Positions 1-14,400 of a DNA stretch of 64,000 nucleotides are shown piece by piece (the stretch's first letter is position 1; every line of letters begins with the position of its first letter). The notes below the pieces were generated by a model. That model saw nothing but the letters and a program-made list of their open reading frames with translations. It was not told the DNA's origin and ran no database searches. The position numbers and the translations under genes are program-made. Source of the DNA: Euptelea pleiosperma. Lineage: Eukaryota > Streptophyta > Magnoliopsida > Ranunculales > Eupteleaceae. The DNA lies in NCBI GenBank assembly GCA_035048495.1, contig CM068553.1, positions 12,292,520 through 12,356,519 of the forward strand, given 5' to 3'.

Positions 1-335
1 ACGTATTTGATGATATTACTTCATTTGAGATAACAAATAAATTGCAAGTCTATTTTTTATTTTTTGAAAATATAGACATGCATTTGGAAAAAAATAATTT
101 ATGAACAACCTTTTTAAATTTTCCCTAAAATTAACCATCTAAGATACAACTAGTGTTGTTTGATTACGGACAGTGTTGTCATCATCCCTAGGTCTAGACT
201 GATGGATGGTCCTCAAAATTCACACAAGATCATCTAACGATAATATTGAGTATGACATCATCATTTTCTTTACCATTTGCATTTAGACATGGCTGTAATC
301 AACCACACTAGTTTGCTTAAACGAAAAACTTTGAT

Positions 336-615
336 GTTCACCTCCGAAAATGCCACATGGAATACTCTTTCAGAGCCACCGACCTCATGAATGTTTGTCA
401 CACCCTTTGGTAGACCTCCACACAAAAAACCAGCTTGACTGATAGTTTTTAATTGTTGGATTTGAGTACCCAAAAAATGCTTGAATCCAACGGCTACGCA
501 ATAAAAAATGCATGAATCTAACGTCAATATATACGCATTTTTGGTGTGTAGGTACACTGAGGGGTGGGCTTAGAAGAATACCACGTGGCATTTTTGGGGA
601 TGTCGAGGGAGGACA
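336..615. mobile_element. Palindromic MITE, divergent copy
   Basis: The ends are inverted: CCTCCGAAAATGCCACATGG near 341 faces CCACGTGGCATTTTTGGGG near 581-599. The interior has the hallmark pattern of a family seen again at 59085-59365: a 'GGTAGACC' arm, a 'ttgaatccaacggct' stretch and a complementary arm. It lies upstream of the APRT promoter and places a G-box (CACGTGG) about 680 bp from the TATA box. No target duplication could be fixed. Confidence 0.55.
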
Positions 616-816
616 TTAATGAATAGTAACTTCAAAACATATTGCTCTATTGAACCTTGTTCCTATCCCAAATGGCCCTATAGATCCTTTTGTTTCAAGC
701 CCTATCTTGATCTAACGTCTTAAAACAATAGGGTGATAGACGTGTAATAATGTGTGGGTCCTTAAAACGCTTGACAGAAGATATAGTTTTAATTTTAAAC
801 AAATCAAATGGTGAAA

Positions 817-846
<30 letters not shown>
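817..846. repeat. (ATG)n microsatellite
   Basis: This is an imperfect run of about ten ATG/GTG triplets. The reverse strand reads as a histidine run, which explains a spurious His-rich open frame here. It lies in the APRT upstream region. Confidence 0.9.
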
Positions 847-847
<1 letters not shown>

Positions 848-1268
848 AAATCGTGTAATGAGATGTAGGTCCGTATGAATGATAAACCTCTTTGAGTGTA
901 ATTAAGGATAATAATGACATATTCCATGAATATGAACAACAAAATGGGAGAAAAGGGTATTTTTTAACTTTAGCCACGTGGCAGCAAGTTATTGGGAAGA
1001 AATTTACCAACGGGTGAACTCTTTTGAACCCGCCATCTCAGCTGCAAAAAGAAAACCTGCCACTACTACAAGGAGAAGTGATGAAGGGTATATTTGTCTT
1101 TTCAGATGGAAGAAGCGCGCTAAATGGTAAACTCGGGGCGAGAGACGGAGAGAGAGAGGCGTCTCGTGATCTTACCATACGATCCTCTTACATATCGAGG
1201 CGATTTCGTTGCTTTCGCTCTCTCTTTTCTCGTACAGAGAGCCCCCCTCACCAAACTCTCACTCTTCC

Positions 1269-1276
1269 TATAAATA
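1269..1276 (+). promoter_or_regulatory. Probable APRT TATA box
   Basis: TATAAATA lies in the context CCTATAAATACCCC, about 215 bp before the APRT ATG. A CT-rich leader follows (CTCTCT tracts from about 1300 to 1475), as is common in plant 5' leaders. The transcription start is inferred to lie near 1300. A CACGTGGC G-box sits further upstream near 973. Confidence 0.6.
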
Positions 1277-1483
1277 CCCCTCACTTTCTCTCTATTCTCT
1301 CCGTTTTAAAATCTCTCTGTCTCTCTCTCTGTCTCCATTTCTTTTTTCCTTAGATTCTCTGTTGCAGACCAGAGCTTTTTAACTCTGCTACAAACAGAGT
1401 TAGAGATTGAGAGAAAGAAACACACACAGAGAGAAAGAAATACAAAGAGAGAAGAGAGCTTTTCTTTCTCTGTTACATCTACA

Positions 1484-1565
1484 ATGTCGGCTTGGATGGA
1501 CGAAGATCCTCGTATCCGTGGCATCAAAACTAAGATTCGAGTTGTTCCTAATTTCCCCAAACCAG
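1484..1565 (+). CDS. APRT: APRT exon 1
   Basis: The exon begins at the ATG of [17 protein letters not shown] and ends after the first base of the Gly-28 codon, followed by GT at 1566. The ATG is the first in frame after the CT-rich leader, and the length matches plant APRT N-termini. Intron 1 is only 88 bp and is the single normal-sized intron of the gene. Confidence 0.93.
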
Positions 1566-2416
1566 GTTTTTTCCCCACATTTTCTCTCTTTAATCTTTTA
1601 AACTAAGTTTCGATTGATAGTTTTGAATCTATTCATAGTGTTAATGGTTTCAGGGATTATGTTTCAAGACATCACGACTCTGCTACTTGATCCCAAGACC
1701 TTCAAGAACACCGTTGATTTGTTCGTCGAGCGATACAAAGGAAAAAACATATCGGTCGTCGCAGGTAAACAAAACAACAAACCCAAAAATTAAAAAAAAA
1801 ATGGTTTTTTTTTTTTTTTTTTTTTCAAGTGGGCCCATGGTTTGAAGAACACAAAAATGGTTCCTTTATCATCACTGCCATTGCAGAAGTTTCTGGTTGT
1901 CTTTTTGAATGCTTTTTGGGGCCTTTTTTTTTGGGTTGTTTAAGTGATTGTGTTTGACTATCAGTTGTTTTAGTGGGTTGTGTTATCGAGTATTAGCTGT
2001 GAAGTTTTCGAACCGTTCAACGCCACTCTCTTCGTGGGACTGTTTTCTGATCCTATTTGCATGGTGGGTGGTGGTTTAATGGATACCCACCTTGTAAAAC
2101 TGGACCCACTTGGTGCTAGTTAAGCCTGAGAAGGTTTTTTGGCTCCATTCGTTGTGGGTTTGCCCACTTGGTTGTTGGATGACTTCGTTTCTCTGTTGTC
2201 CTTTCTCTTTTACTTCCTGTTTAGATTCGGCTGGTGTGTGGTGCTTGATCTGATGAATTATTGTTGGAAAAGTTATCACCCAGGGGTTTACTGTAATGGG
2301 TTTTATCTCTTTTGCTTTAATTTTCCTGCTTTTTTGCATTCCCTGTTCACCGATTTTGATGGAATCTACCCATTTAACAAAAAAAGATCTTTTTCTTATT
2401 TTTTATTTTTATTTTC

Positions 2417-2448
<32 letters not shown>

Positions 2449-5400
2449 TGATTTGAAATAACAAATTGGAAAATCTTAGCTTAGTTGGTCTGTGATACAT
2501 GGAAGAAATGGTTGTGAAACTTAAGCCAGCCGCCAAAAGGTCTGTGTGAGGGACATTTTTATTTTTTTTATTTTTTATGTTTTTTTGGTAAAACTTGATA
2601 AAATGATAGAGAAAGTGCAAGATACAATGTTGAAGGGTTCATGAACAGTTCCATTAAGGAAATAAATATTGCATGTTCGTCACCATTCAGCCAACAATTG
2701 GATAAATAGTTAAGTAAAGAGCAATCTGTAAAGACTATTGGGGGTCAGCAACACGAATATTGTTCAACTATTTAATTTATTTAGAATCATATCTTTTGTC
2801 AAAGTGTGTGTCTTCAAATTGTTTCGTATTACCTTATTCTACGTCCTTTTTGATCTTCTCCTCTCTTTTCATAGCCTCAGCCTGCACTTAAATGCCCCTT
2901 CTCTATGGTAGATATTACGTTCGCGAAGATTTGTAGTGGGATCATTTTCATCCCGTTTTGAATTGTTGATCTTAAATGTTTGGTAAATGTCTTCTGGTTT
3001 AGTAAGCATTACCTGTTCATGGTATGAAGCTCATAGAATGTAGCATTGTTCTCCTCACGAAATTGAGAAGGGTGTTGATTATCCACATGCTTATTGACTT
3101 GAGGTTGGTCAATGAGGGGTATGCAATAATTGCTCCTTGACTAGTCTTTTGGAGATTTGGCCTTACGGTCAATTTGGAAAGATTTTTCATCTGGGTATAT
3201 TTGTTGTGTTGTGAGATTAACATCATGAACTAGTGATTTTTTGTCTTGATTGGGCTAGTTTTTCCCTAAAGGGTGTGCCAGTTGTTGATAATTATCTCCT
3301 TTGAAAGTAGGGCATTCATCATAGGATTGAAATTGTCAAACTAAATGGCATCATCATTGGGAATACTGTTAATTTCTTGCAAATCCATTGGGGTGAGAGA
3401 ATGGTTTTCAACTTCCAGTTGTCATAATTGCTTCAACAGACCAGCGTAGCATCTCTTTAGAAATTCAAGAAACTCTTATTGGAAATGGTACTTAGATCAC
3501 AATTGAATGCTTAGAATGGAAGAACTTATGGAGGACATGGGACACTGTTGTTGTAGTGGAATTTGAAATACATGAGTAAAGCAAGGGCATCTCAATTTGA
3601 CAATTAATATAATGTTTACGAGTCCCACGTGTATTAATCATGGTGCCCTTGATGAAACACTAAATTATGAATACATCCATTTTTGGCTCTAGTTATTTAC
3701 CCCATTTAACTCATTACAAAATTTTCTAGTCCCATTTATGCTTTAGCAGTCAGTGGATAGGTTAATCACCACCCATTCTCTGATTGGGTGCTGGCGTGCT
3801 TTTTGAGATATTGCTGCATGCTGCAAAGTAATCCTTTGGTCAACATGATAACTGTATGATCCTTTCTCGCTCTTTTTAGTGTTCTATAAGAGGGATTGTT
3901 TTCTTTAGCCAAGAACTTGCTTTGATGCAGTGATAGGTGAGAAAGATGTGCTTTTTCATGCATGGTATATAAAGTCAATTGTCAAAATACAATGCTGGGA
4001 CAACTATGCTCATCATGTAGATTCAAGGAGATTTCTTTTGAGTTGTTATTTAGCTTATGATTTCTGTAATAATTATACATAACCCAGGTAAGAGTCTTCA
4101 ATCATTGGGCTTAATAACACCAATCGATTTTTTGCATTCCTTTTCTTGATAATGTTTAGGAGGATTTCAGTATTTTGGGCCCAATGTCATGTTGCAATCT
4201 AGACTGTCTTTGTTTATAACCAGTTTGCTTACCCTTTCTCTTGTGTTTGTCTAGCATGTTTTGTAGTTCTTGGCATTATTGTTTCATTTCCCGGATAATC
4301 TAATTGATATTTAGAGGCTGTTTGGTAATGTTTTGGAAAAACGCTTTTCGGCCCCTATAAACTCATTTGGTTTGTAGAAAGAAGAACTCCGTCAAGGAAA
4401 CAGAAGCAGGTTTTTTTTTTATTATTTCCAGAAATAGAACTGCTATATTATTTTTTTAAATTAGTTTTCGGAGTTATACTAATGGCTTAACGAAGGGGGT
4501 CGGTGTTCTCTCTCTCTTCATCACCACTGCCACTGCTGTTGTCACCCCTCTATCTCTCTCTGTACATCATCTTTGACCAGTGACAATAATAGTTACTACC
4601 CCCCGCCCACACCCACACCCACACCCACACCCACACCCACACCCACCACCACACACACACACACACACCACTACCAACACCAACATCTATGTCCCCCTCC
4701 CCACCAGTTGAGGTTTATTATAACTTCTTCCTCCACTGGAGTCATTGTTCTCTGGACTTCAATTGGCTGGATAATTAAGGTCTTGTCTTGAGCCCTAGGT
4801 TTAATTTAAATTCAGAAAATATAACTCATTTGGAGTTATTCTCCTAATGCGTGTGAGGTTTTCAGTTCATTGGGCATTGAAGATGCCACAGGATGATCAA
4901 ATAAAGAAAAGCCACAAGCAAAAACTAGTATTTTGGGAGTGGACTGAACAGGTTTATTTTGGTGAATCACTTTTCTAAAAATGTTTCTTTAAGAAATCCA
5001 CAGAAATGTTCAGAGGGAAACTTGACCAAACAGCTCAAAATTTTTGGATTTTTTTTGTAATGCCCCTTGATAACTCCTTTTTTAGTGTAACCTCCTTGAG
5101 TTCTCAATTTTTGGGTGACGGGGTAATATTCCCGAATTGGTCAATGATGGTCAAAAAAGTCAAGGGGCAAAACCAAAAGAATGAAAACTAAGGGGGTTTT
5201 CATTAATGTAGGAGATTTATCAGGGGCAGGGATATTATAGAAAAAGCCTAAACTTGTGCCTTAGTCTCTCTTTTGGTTTCTATATTATTTTGACTACCAT
5301 CAATCAAGTTTAACCATTTTTTTTTCCATTATGATTTGTTGTGTTAATATGTCTGTTTAATGTGTCAAAATTGTGTTCCATGGATGCCTGAAGTTGTTTG

Positions 5401-8400
5401 ATTTTTAGCTGATGTATCTTATGCATTTCCATAGAGCATATGAAGGGAGGCTTAGTAATCCATTTACTATTTGTAAACTTGATTCCATTTCTTTTGATGG
5501 TTTCTAGCCGTATCTGCTACCTTTTTTTTATGAGTTGTTATCAATTTACTACTTATAAATTTGTTTGCTTTCTTTGAATTCGATCAGTATATTATATGTT
5601 GTAGCTGATTCAATACTATAATACTATCCCAAACAGTTAGTCATGCATTCAATTCTTAGAAAACTGAGCTGGTTTTGATTTTTCTAGGAATCGAGGCTCG
5701 GGGCTTTATATTTGGTCCTCCCATTGCATTGGCGATTGGTGCAAAGTTTGTTCCATTGAGAAAACCAAAAAAGTTGCCTGGTACTTTTCATCCTTTTGTA
5801 GGAGTTGCCTGATTTTAATGATTCATGACTTACTGTATAATTCCTGCCTTTGTTTCTTTTGTTTGATACATTGCATGCATTTTTTCTTTGCCTTCTATAT
5901 TTCTCCCTATCTTGTTGACCTTGTGGTAGCACTATATAGTAATCCATTGTGATGTGTTTGTAGCAGTTGCCTAATTTATTGGTTCATGATTTTGTATATA
6001 TGTTTGTTTTTTCATTCTTTTATTTGATATGCTTGCATATATTTTTTTTTGTGCCTAGGATTTCTCTCATGTTGTAACACTATTTAGTCATCAAGTGTGA
6101 TGCTTTACTGTTCAGTTTTGTTTTGGTTATGCGTGTTTGTTTCAGTTTCTTTATATGCATCTTTTATTTTATCATTCTTCTCTTTATTGTTTTGTAAGCT
6201 AAGTGCTGTGTTATTCACTAATATTTTGGTGCCTTTTGTTTTAAAACAACTCGAAGCTTTATTTATCTAGGGCTTAAATGAATTAGATGTAATGTGTCTA
6301 TATTGTATTTGCATGTTCAACTTACCGATTTCTCTTGACCTAGTTTTCATTTGTATCATATGCCTTAATCGTAGACGCCATGCTTGTGTTCTTTGGATGC
6401 TTTGTGTGGCTGTGTTTCACATATTTAGAAACTGATTATATTTTTTTTTGTATCATGTTATATTCTGTACATCAATATACACGCACTCACAGGAACCCAT
6501 TCGTACTATATAAGTAGGTAGACTCCTTTCATGCGATTCTTTTTGTGGAAGTTTTTCATTTACTTCCCTAATTTTCTGAAAATTTCATGTTTTTTGTTCT
6601 AATTCTTCTTTTGATGACCAACATAACCTCCTTTTGGGAACATGTAACTTGGTCATTTTCATAACTTCACTATGGCCTTATTGTTTTAATTAGCAGGACA
6701 ATCGATCTTTGCATTTTGAAAAAATTTCTCTGATCAAAGCATTTGTCCTTGCTACATGCTGGATCGTAGTGAAAGACCATATAAGGATTGTTTTCAAGTT
6801 CTTAACTTCCTGAATTGGTTTTCCAGTTGGTCCATACAATTTTGATTGTGTAGTAACAACATATTGGAGGGATGCATAGATATAGTGGAACTTATTCTTG
6901 TAATGGTTGCTAGCATTGTATACATGGTTCAGAGTACACGGTATCGTTCATAGGCGATATCGAAACGTATCGGAAGTGTTGTTCGGTTTCGGACGAAACT
7001 TCCTTAAACCGAAGTGAAATGTTAGTGTATTATTACACATAAGATGACATATTATTCTGTTTCGGATGAAACCAATTGAAATATATGTAGTTTCGCCCTA
7101 TAGCAAAACTGAAACGAAACAGACGAAACGTTTCGGTTTGGGCCGAAACTTTGAACCATGATTGTATGTTTTTTTTTGATCGGTAAAAGATTATATGGAT
7201 TAAAGGGAGGGCCGAGGGAGCCCTAAAAAGCTGTACACACCACAAGAGGGGAACAAAAAACAGAAAAAAAGAAACCCCCACTGCATCGAACCTAGGGTAA
7301 CAAAAGGGACACAAAATTAAGGAACCAAACGATCCCACCGGCAAACGAAGTCGTCAAATCTAAACCTCTTGAGCTCTGTAATGGTTGATCCCCAGTGGTA
7401 CATAGTGGCTTTGATATTTATGACGAACTCTTCTATGCTTGCCTTTTCGTCTTCGAAGATCCGGCGATTTCTTTCCTTCCAAATTTCCCAAATGATTGCG
7501 AAAGGGGCAATTCTCCAAAGAGCACGACCACTAGCTGAAAAAGCTTTGGAAGACCAGCCACTAAAAGTATCAAACACCAAGTACGAAAAGACCCAGGGGA
7601 CCCCAAAAAGCTGAAGAAAGCGCTCCCAAATCTCTCTAGCCACACAACAGTGGATGAGCATGTGGTTACTAGTCTCCTCATCACGGCAACACATACCGCA
7701 TCTACTAGGGATCCGGATGCCACGTTTTCTAAGTTTCTCCACAGATAGGATCTTGTCAAGCATGGCACACCAAGAAAAGAAGATAACTTTGGAAGGGATG
7801 GGAGTGCTTCATAATCGCTTGGCTGGAAAGCTTCTGGGACCGGCCCCTCTAAGCATAGAGTAGAGAGATTTGACCGAAAATCTCCCTTTGGGATCGTGGT
7901 TCCACCACCTCAAATCATCGACCCCGTCAACAAGTTGAGTCCCTTCCAAACTATTCATAAGTGTTGCCACGGTATCCACCTCCCAATTGTTAATGCCCCT
8001 CCTGAGCCCTAAATTCCAAGAAAGAAGACCATTATCCCTAGAAGCCATCTCATTGACCATAGCACCTTTACGATTGGATAGGGCATAGATAGAGGGAAAA
8101 GACTCCGCTAAAGATCGGTCCCCACACCATGTATCTTCCTAAAATCTCACTTGAGAGCCATTTCCCACTTTGAAACTACTACCATTTCTGATCTCATTCC
8201 TCATCTTTGAGATACCCTTCCAGACACCAACACCGTACGAGTGGGTTGTAATCAAGCTATCCCAGCCATTGTTCTCAGTACCTTGCTTGGCCGCAATAAC
8301 TCTTCTTCACAAACTATCCCTCTCGGTCCCAAAACGCCAAAGCCACTTTCTGAGCAAAGCTTTATTCATGAGCATAATTTGGCGAACCCCCAGACCACCA

Positions 8401-11400
8401 TCCTCTTGGGATTTGCATATCTTGTCCCAATTCACGAGATGAAATTTGTGCTTTTCTTCGCTGTCGTCCCAAAGAAAGTTTCTAATAAGGCTTTCAATCT
8501 TCTTAGCTGTCCCTTTTGGAATAGAAAACATCGACAAGAAGTATATAGGCAAGTTAGATAGGGTGCTCTTAATCAAAGTAAGTTTACCCCCTTTTGATAA
8601 GAGCCTCTTCTTCCACGACTCCAATTTGTTCTGGATCCGCTCTAGAACCGGATACTAGATTTTCTTCGATCTACTTTTTGCTCCGAGAGGAAGACCGAGA
8701 TACTTCGTTGGGAGCTTCTTCTTTCTGCAGGCTAAAAAGGCAGCTATCTTGTCCAAACCCTCCACCTCACCAACAGCGAAAACTTCACTTTTGGCAAGAT
8801 TAATCCGAAGCCCCGACACCACTTCGAAGCATCGCAAGACCCCTCGTAAGGCTTGGGTTTGACTAATGTCTGCTTCTAGGAAGAAGATGGTGTCGTCTGC
8901 AAACTGCAAGTGGGAAATAACCCTACTCTCCTCCCCAGCTTTAAAGCCTGTGATATAGCCTCCATCGACCGCTTTCATGGCCATCTGACTTATTCCACCA
9001 CAATGAGAAACAGGTACGGGGATAATGGATCCCCTTGACGAGGCCCTCTGGAGTTCTTGAAGAACCCTACTGGAGAACCATTGACCAATACCGAGAATCG
9101 GACAATGGATATGCAAGTATGAATCCACCTTCTCCATCTGACGCCGAACCCCATCCGCCCCATCATATAATCAAGGAAGGACCAATTAACGTGGTCGTAG
9201 GCTTTCTCCAAATCGACTTTGCATATGATACCTTGATTTCCCCCGCGTTGTCTAGAGTCAATAATTTCGTTGGCTATTAACACGCCATCCAAGATCTGGT
9301 GACTAGTCACGAAAGCCCCTTTGAAAGATGAAATGATGTGCCCCAACACCCCTCTCAACCTATAAGCCATCACTTTAGCAATGATTTTATAGGTACTGCC
9401 AATCAAGCTGATAGGTCTGAAATCCGCTAACGACTCTGCTCCTTCCTTGTTGGGAACAAGCGAAATAAAAGTGGAGTTGGCTCTCCAGTCAAGCCATGCC
9501 TCACGATGAAAATCCTCCACCACCCGCATAAAGTCCTTGCCCACAATGGGCTAGCAAGAAGTAAAAAAGGCCAAGGAAAATCCGTCAGGGCTTTGTCACC
9601 CCCAAGCATTTTGATAGCATCCAAGACTTCCTCCTCTTCCATCGGTCTTTCCAGCCATCTGCTTTCGTTTTCCTCTATTTGGTCGAAGACAATACTGTCC
9701 AACTTTGGTCTATCCACAGAGGTCTCAGCATAGAGGTGAGAATAGAAAGAAACTATGGCCGCCCTTATGCTATTTTCTTCTCCACCCAGAGTCCCCTCCA
9801 CCATGAGATTGGAAATATTATTCGCTCTTCTTCTAGCATGGGCAATGCTGTGAAAGAATCTCATGTTCATTATTATGGATATCTTTTCTTTAGAGTAATT
9901 CTTATATGTTATGAGTTAGAGTTACTGTTTTTACTTCATATTGTATGCAGGGGGGTCAGTACAATATTTGTAAAGTTCAGGGGCAAGTTTGTAATTAGCC
10001 CCACACTTATTAATATAACAAGTGGGTCATACGGGATTTACAACATACGACTCTACCCTTCTCTTCTCTTTCCTTCTCTCAAACCCTAGAAGCTAACATG
10101 GTATCAGAGTAGGTTTGAGGCTTGACTTTCTCTCTCTTCCATCTTCTTCCCTAGCTGCAAGCTTCAGAAATTGTAGGAGTGCTGCTTGCGACTTCAAGAA
10201 ATTGCAGGGGTGCTGCCTTGGTGTTGCTGTAAGTGAAAGAAACCCTAGTGGTGGACACACAGTGCTGCCATAACCCTTAGGGGTGGACCCTTTCTGTTAC
10301 CACACCTCATATACGCTTTAGGGTTGCTGCTGACAGTCATGAACACAACACACTCGAGGGACGTTTAAACTGCTATTGCACATCCTAGATGTCTTAGGGT
10401 GGTGTGTAGTTTGCTGTTACATGCCCTAGATGCACCAGGACAACCTTTTTTGGTGGTATTGGTGTGATCAAATGCTCCATGAAAACCTAGGGATACAATT
10501 GTTGGTGTTTTGTTCTCAAGCAACCCTAGGGTCCTCATCTGCAAGTGTTAGGCAACATGAAGAGAGGTAGTGTGTGCAAGTATCTTCAAGCCAACAATGC
10601 GTGCAAGACCAGTTGCAGACAACGGGCAAGTTCGGCACCAAACCAGCTGATGCACCCATTGAACCGAACCACAAGTTGAGTGACAGTGCTGGTGAACATT
10701 TAGTCAATGTGGCTAGTTTTCAGCGGCTCGTTGGGAAGTTGATTTTTCTGTCCCTTTCCCGTCTGGATATTGCTTATGCTGGCAGTGTGGTCAGTCAGTT
10801 CATGCATGCCCCTTGCACATGTTGAAGCCGCTTTGCAGATCGTCCGGTACCTGAAGGGTTGTCCTGGGTAAGGTTTATTATTCACCAAATATAATCATTC
10901 ACAGGTTGCAGCATGAACAAATGTGGATTGGGTTGGATCCGTCTCTGACCAACGATCCACCTTTGGGGTGTTTAGCAATTTGGTTACCTGGAGAAACAAG
11001 AAACAATCGGTTGTGGCATGTTCCAGCGCGGCCCTGAGTTTCGTTTTATGGCCCATTGTCTCTGAATTATTGTGGTTACGGTTACTCCTTTAGGAATTGC
11101 ATTGCACTGTCACGAAGCCCTTGACCCTCTATTGTGATAACAAAGCTGCAATCAGTATCGCACACAATCCAGTCTAGCATGATCGCACCAAGCATATCGA
11201 AGTTGATCGTCACTTCATCCGTGAAAAACTTGCGACTGGTGACATGTACCCCGCTTGTCCCTACGTATTAGCAGGTGGTCGATGTCGTCACGAAGGCCAT
11301 TGGCAAGTCCCGCTTTGACACTCCCGTTGGCAAGCTGGGCATGCGCGATATTTATGCACCAGCTTGAGGGAGAGTATTATGAGTTAGGGTTACTGTTTTT

Positions 11401-14400
11401 ACTTCATATTGTATATAGGGGGTGGGTACAATATCTATAAAGTTCAAGGGCTACTTTGTAATTAGCCCCACACTTATTAATATAACAAGTGGGTCGTATG
11501 GGATTTACAACATACGACTCCACCCTTCTTTATTCTCTTCTCTTTCTTTCTCTCTCGAACCCTAGAAGCTAACATTGTATACCCCTAATTTTGAAGCATA
11601 GGCATTCATCGCGTCATTGGTACTTTTGATGGCCTTCGGGTTCACCTTCTCTATGCTTTGATACCTTCTACATGTTGATGACACAATCTTTATTTTGGGG
11701 ATTGTAATACTTAGGCTTCCTAAAGTATCTTGATTCATCTTGGGATTCATTACTTAATAAAAATGTTAAAGTTGAAAAGATATTTTCTTGGCATAATTGT
11801 TTGATTAATGTTTTTGCTTTGTAAGTGCACCATTACTTTGATTTCTTGGATTTTTGTTCCTTTGAATAAGTTGTGCAAAATTGCAAATGTTAGTGTCAAG
11901 TGCATGTTGTCTTAAATAGTGAATCTGGGGATGCTGTTTCTGTTATCCCTTCTAGGATGCATTCTACTGTAATATGCGAATATAATTTTTTTTGCTTCCC
12001 ATATTCATAATGCTCATATGTCAGCCCTAATGCATTTGATGAACCTATTCAAGGACAAAAAAATGTTATTGTAAGGACTTCTCTTTTCTTCACCATTTTT
12101 AACCAAGAAAATCTTAGCGCAGTTCTTATTTCGTAAATTGGAAATCTTTTTGTAACGTTCCTCTTGTAATTGCCTAATATTTGGAAAGATCTTAAAATAG
12201 AAACCTGATGCATTTTGGTAGAAATCGTAGAATAACATTCTGATGTTCAACATGTGTGGAAGGCTATCAATTTCTGTGTACATGATTTACTTTTGACAAT
12301 GTAGTATTTTTGAAAGAAGAATTCTTGTAGTTTCAATCCATTTGCATGTCCTTTTAGATGATTAGTTAAGCTGGTGAGCTAGAACTTGGAGCATGTTTTG
12401 ATATGAACTGTAGATTGTCCTTAAAAAACTTATGTTGCTTGCTCTTATTGGTTGTTTTGGTGTCTAGTGTGTGAACATATCATAGATTGTGTAGTGTAGG
12501 CTTGAAAGTAACATCTATATGGTTTCCAGCTTTAGCCATTCATTTAGTTTAGTTTTACTTAAATTACTGTAGTGGTGATAATCTCTTGTTTTTGTTAGAA
12601 GCTATGTTGTTTGGCAAGGTAGGGATGTTGCACAATTACAGCTGTTTACACTAAATTAAAGTGTTTGGTATGGGAGGGGCTCATATTTTGAACCATTCAG
12701 ACAACAAAGGTTATAAGATTGTCGTTTCATCCTTAGAATGAACCAAATAATTGTTCTTGACATGACTAAGTATGATTCTTCTTGTTAACTTTGTTGAATG
12801 TTTGCACAATTTACTGTGATGCTTTGTTATCTATGATAGGTGTGAATGTAAATAAATATCACACTTTAGTGATATCTGCATTGTTTGATGCTTAAAAAAA
12901 CATATTTAAGAGATGACATTCTTGTTTTGTGTACTTTTTGTTTTTTTGCTCTTGCCATCTTATGTTATAACTGTCTGTTGTAGAAATAATTATGTAGAAT
13001 CTTTCTGTTTTTGATTTATTCTAATCTTGCAACAGGGGAAGTCATTTCAGAAGAGTATGTGTTGGAATATGGAAGGGATTGTCTGGAAATGCACACTGGA
13101 GCAGTTGAACAAGGTGAACGTGCTTTGGTAGTTGATGATTTGATTGCTACAGGAGGTACACTCTGTGCGGCAATAAAATTACTTGGTGAGTTATTTGCAA
13201 ATTTGTGATTAATTGTAAGAATAAATATTTTATAGATGACAATAAAAGACAATGTTTTTGTATTGATGCTCTTCTAAGTTTATATACATGATAAAATGTA
13301 TTTTTTGATAATAAAGTGCCTCTAGCATAAAAACACATACATAAATTCCCAAATAATGTTATGCACTGCATGTTGTAGCAAAAACCAAAAACTGAAATGA
13401 TCCCTCTGATAAAAATTACTGTCAGATAGTATTAGAGATCATATGTTATGGTTGTTGCATTAGCCCAATCTAGAAAACAGAGGGTTATTACGGTTGTCAA
13501 GTGTCATGAGATTGTATGTTATGCAGAGTCTGCTATTGATGATTCCAGTATTGCTTTGCTATCCTCATTTTGTGCTTTAGAGACTTTAAAGTAGATGCCT
13601 GGTGGAGTTGGTGTCGGTGGCCTTCAAGTGTTTTATTTTTTACTTTTTTAAGGGAATTTTTGACATACTCCCCCACAATTTGAAAAAGCTGACATACCCC
13701 CCTATGACTCGGTCCACTGTCATTTGACTAGTGTTGACCCGACTTGACTACTAATTTTTATTAAATGGCAAAAATGCCCTTGTCTTCATCCTTGGAGCAA
13801 GGGTTTGGGCAAAAACCCAAACCCCAAATCAAACAGTTGTGGTGGACGGCCAGCCAAGAGATTCCAATGGGTAGGCTGTCCATCACCGGCGACCAACCAA
13901 CCGGAGTCTCATTGCTAGCCGGCCACGACTCCGGCAATAATTTAAAACCCAAGGTTAAAAAAAAAAAAAGCATAAAATTTTAGTTTTAAGATTTTCATTA
14001 GCATAAATGAAAAACAAGACAAAGCAATTTTTTATACTTTTTAGATGTGGATTTTGGAAAGATGGGTTTTCTCAATTTTAAAATATTCCTTCATGAGTTT
14101 TATCTATTTTTTGGAGGTTTTTTCTTCTCAATATTTGCTTAATTCATCAAAAAATAAAAAATAAAATCTCAAGGTTACCGACATTGGTTTTAATTTTTAT
14201 TTTTAATCTCCTCTTTTCATGTTTGATTTGGGGTTTGGGTAAATCCAAACCCTTGTTCTAAAGTTGAAGACAAGGGCACTTACGTCCTTTAATACAAAAT
14301 TTGGTAGTCAACTTGGGTCAACACTGGTCAAATGACAGTGGACCAAGTCATAGGGGGGTATGTCAGTTTTTTCAAATTGTGTGTGTGGTGGGGTGGGGGG

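Larger units (their letters stand above)
7168..9870 (-). mobile_element. 5'-truncated L1-type LINE (antisense in APRT intron 3)
   Basis: Read on the - strand, decayed ORF2 pieces occur in order. First is the reverse transcriptase: [44 protein letters not shown] and the catalytic [10 protein letters not shown]. Next is a thumb-like region ending [12 protein letters not shown] (near 8307), and last a zinc-binding RVT tail, [19 protein letters not shown] (7317-7763). The endonuclease domain is absent, so the copy is 5'-truncated near 9870. A poly(A) tail appears as T9 on the + strand near 7168-7176. Several frameshifts and stops make it dead. Confidence 0.9.
9907..11574 (+). mobile_element. Internally deleted Copia retrotransposon
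   Basis: The LTRs at 9907-10098 (192 bp) and 11375-11574 (200 bp) are near-identical in pattern. Immediately after the 5' LTR is TGGTATCAGAGT, a primer-binding site of the initiator-tRNA-Met type; before the 3' LTR is the purine tract TTGAGGGAGAG. Flanks TTATA and TTGTA fit a 5-bp target duplication with one mismatch. Only about 1.3 kb of interior remains: a leader, then the RT tail and RNase H region with many stops. Gag, integrase and most of RT are missing. It is sense-oriented in APRT intron 3. Confidence 0.85.

Noticed and set aside
712..942. His-rich frame on the - strand
   Set aside because: The histidine run is the complement of the (ATG)n microsatellite.
1024..1353. 109-codon open frame upstream of APRT
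   Set aside because: It spans the TATA box and CT-rich leader, starts at a non-ATG codon and has no recognisable domain; it is leader and promoter sequence.
4573..4791. Pro-Thr repeat peptide
   Set aside because: It is produced by the CACACC hexamer tract inside an intron MITE.
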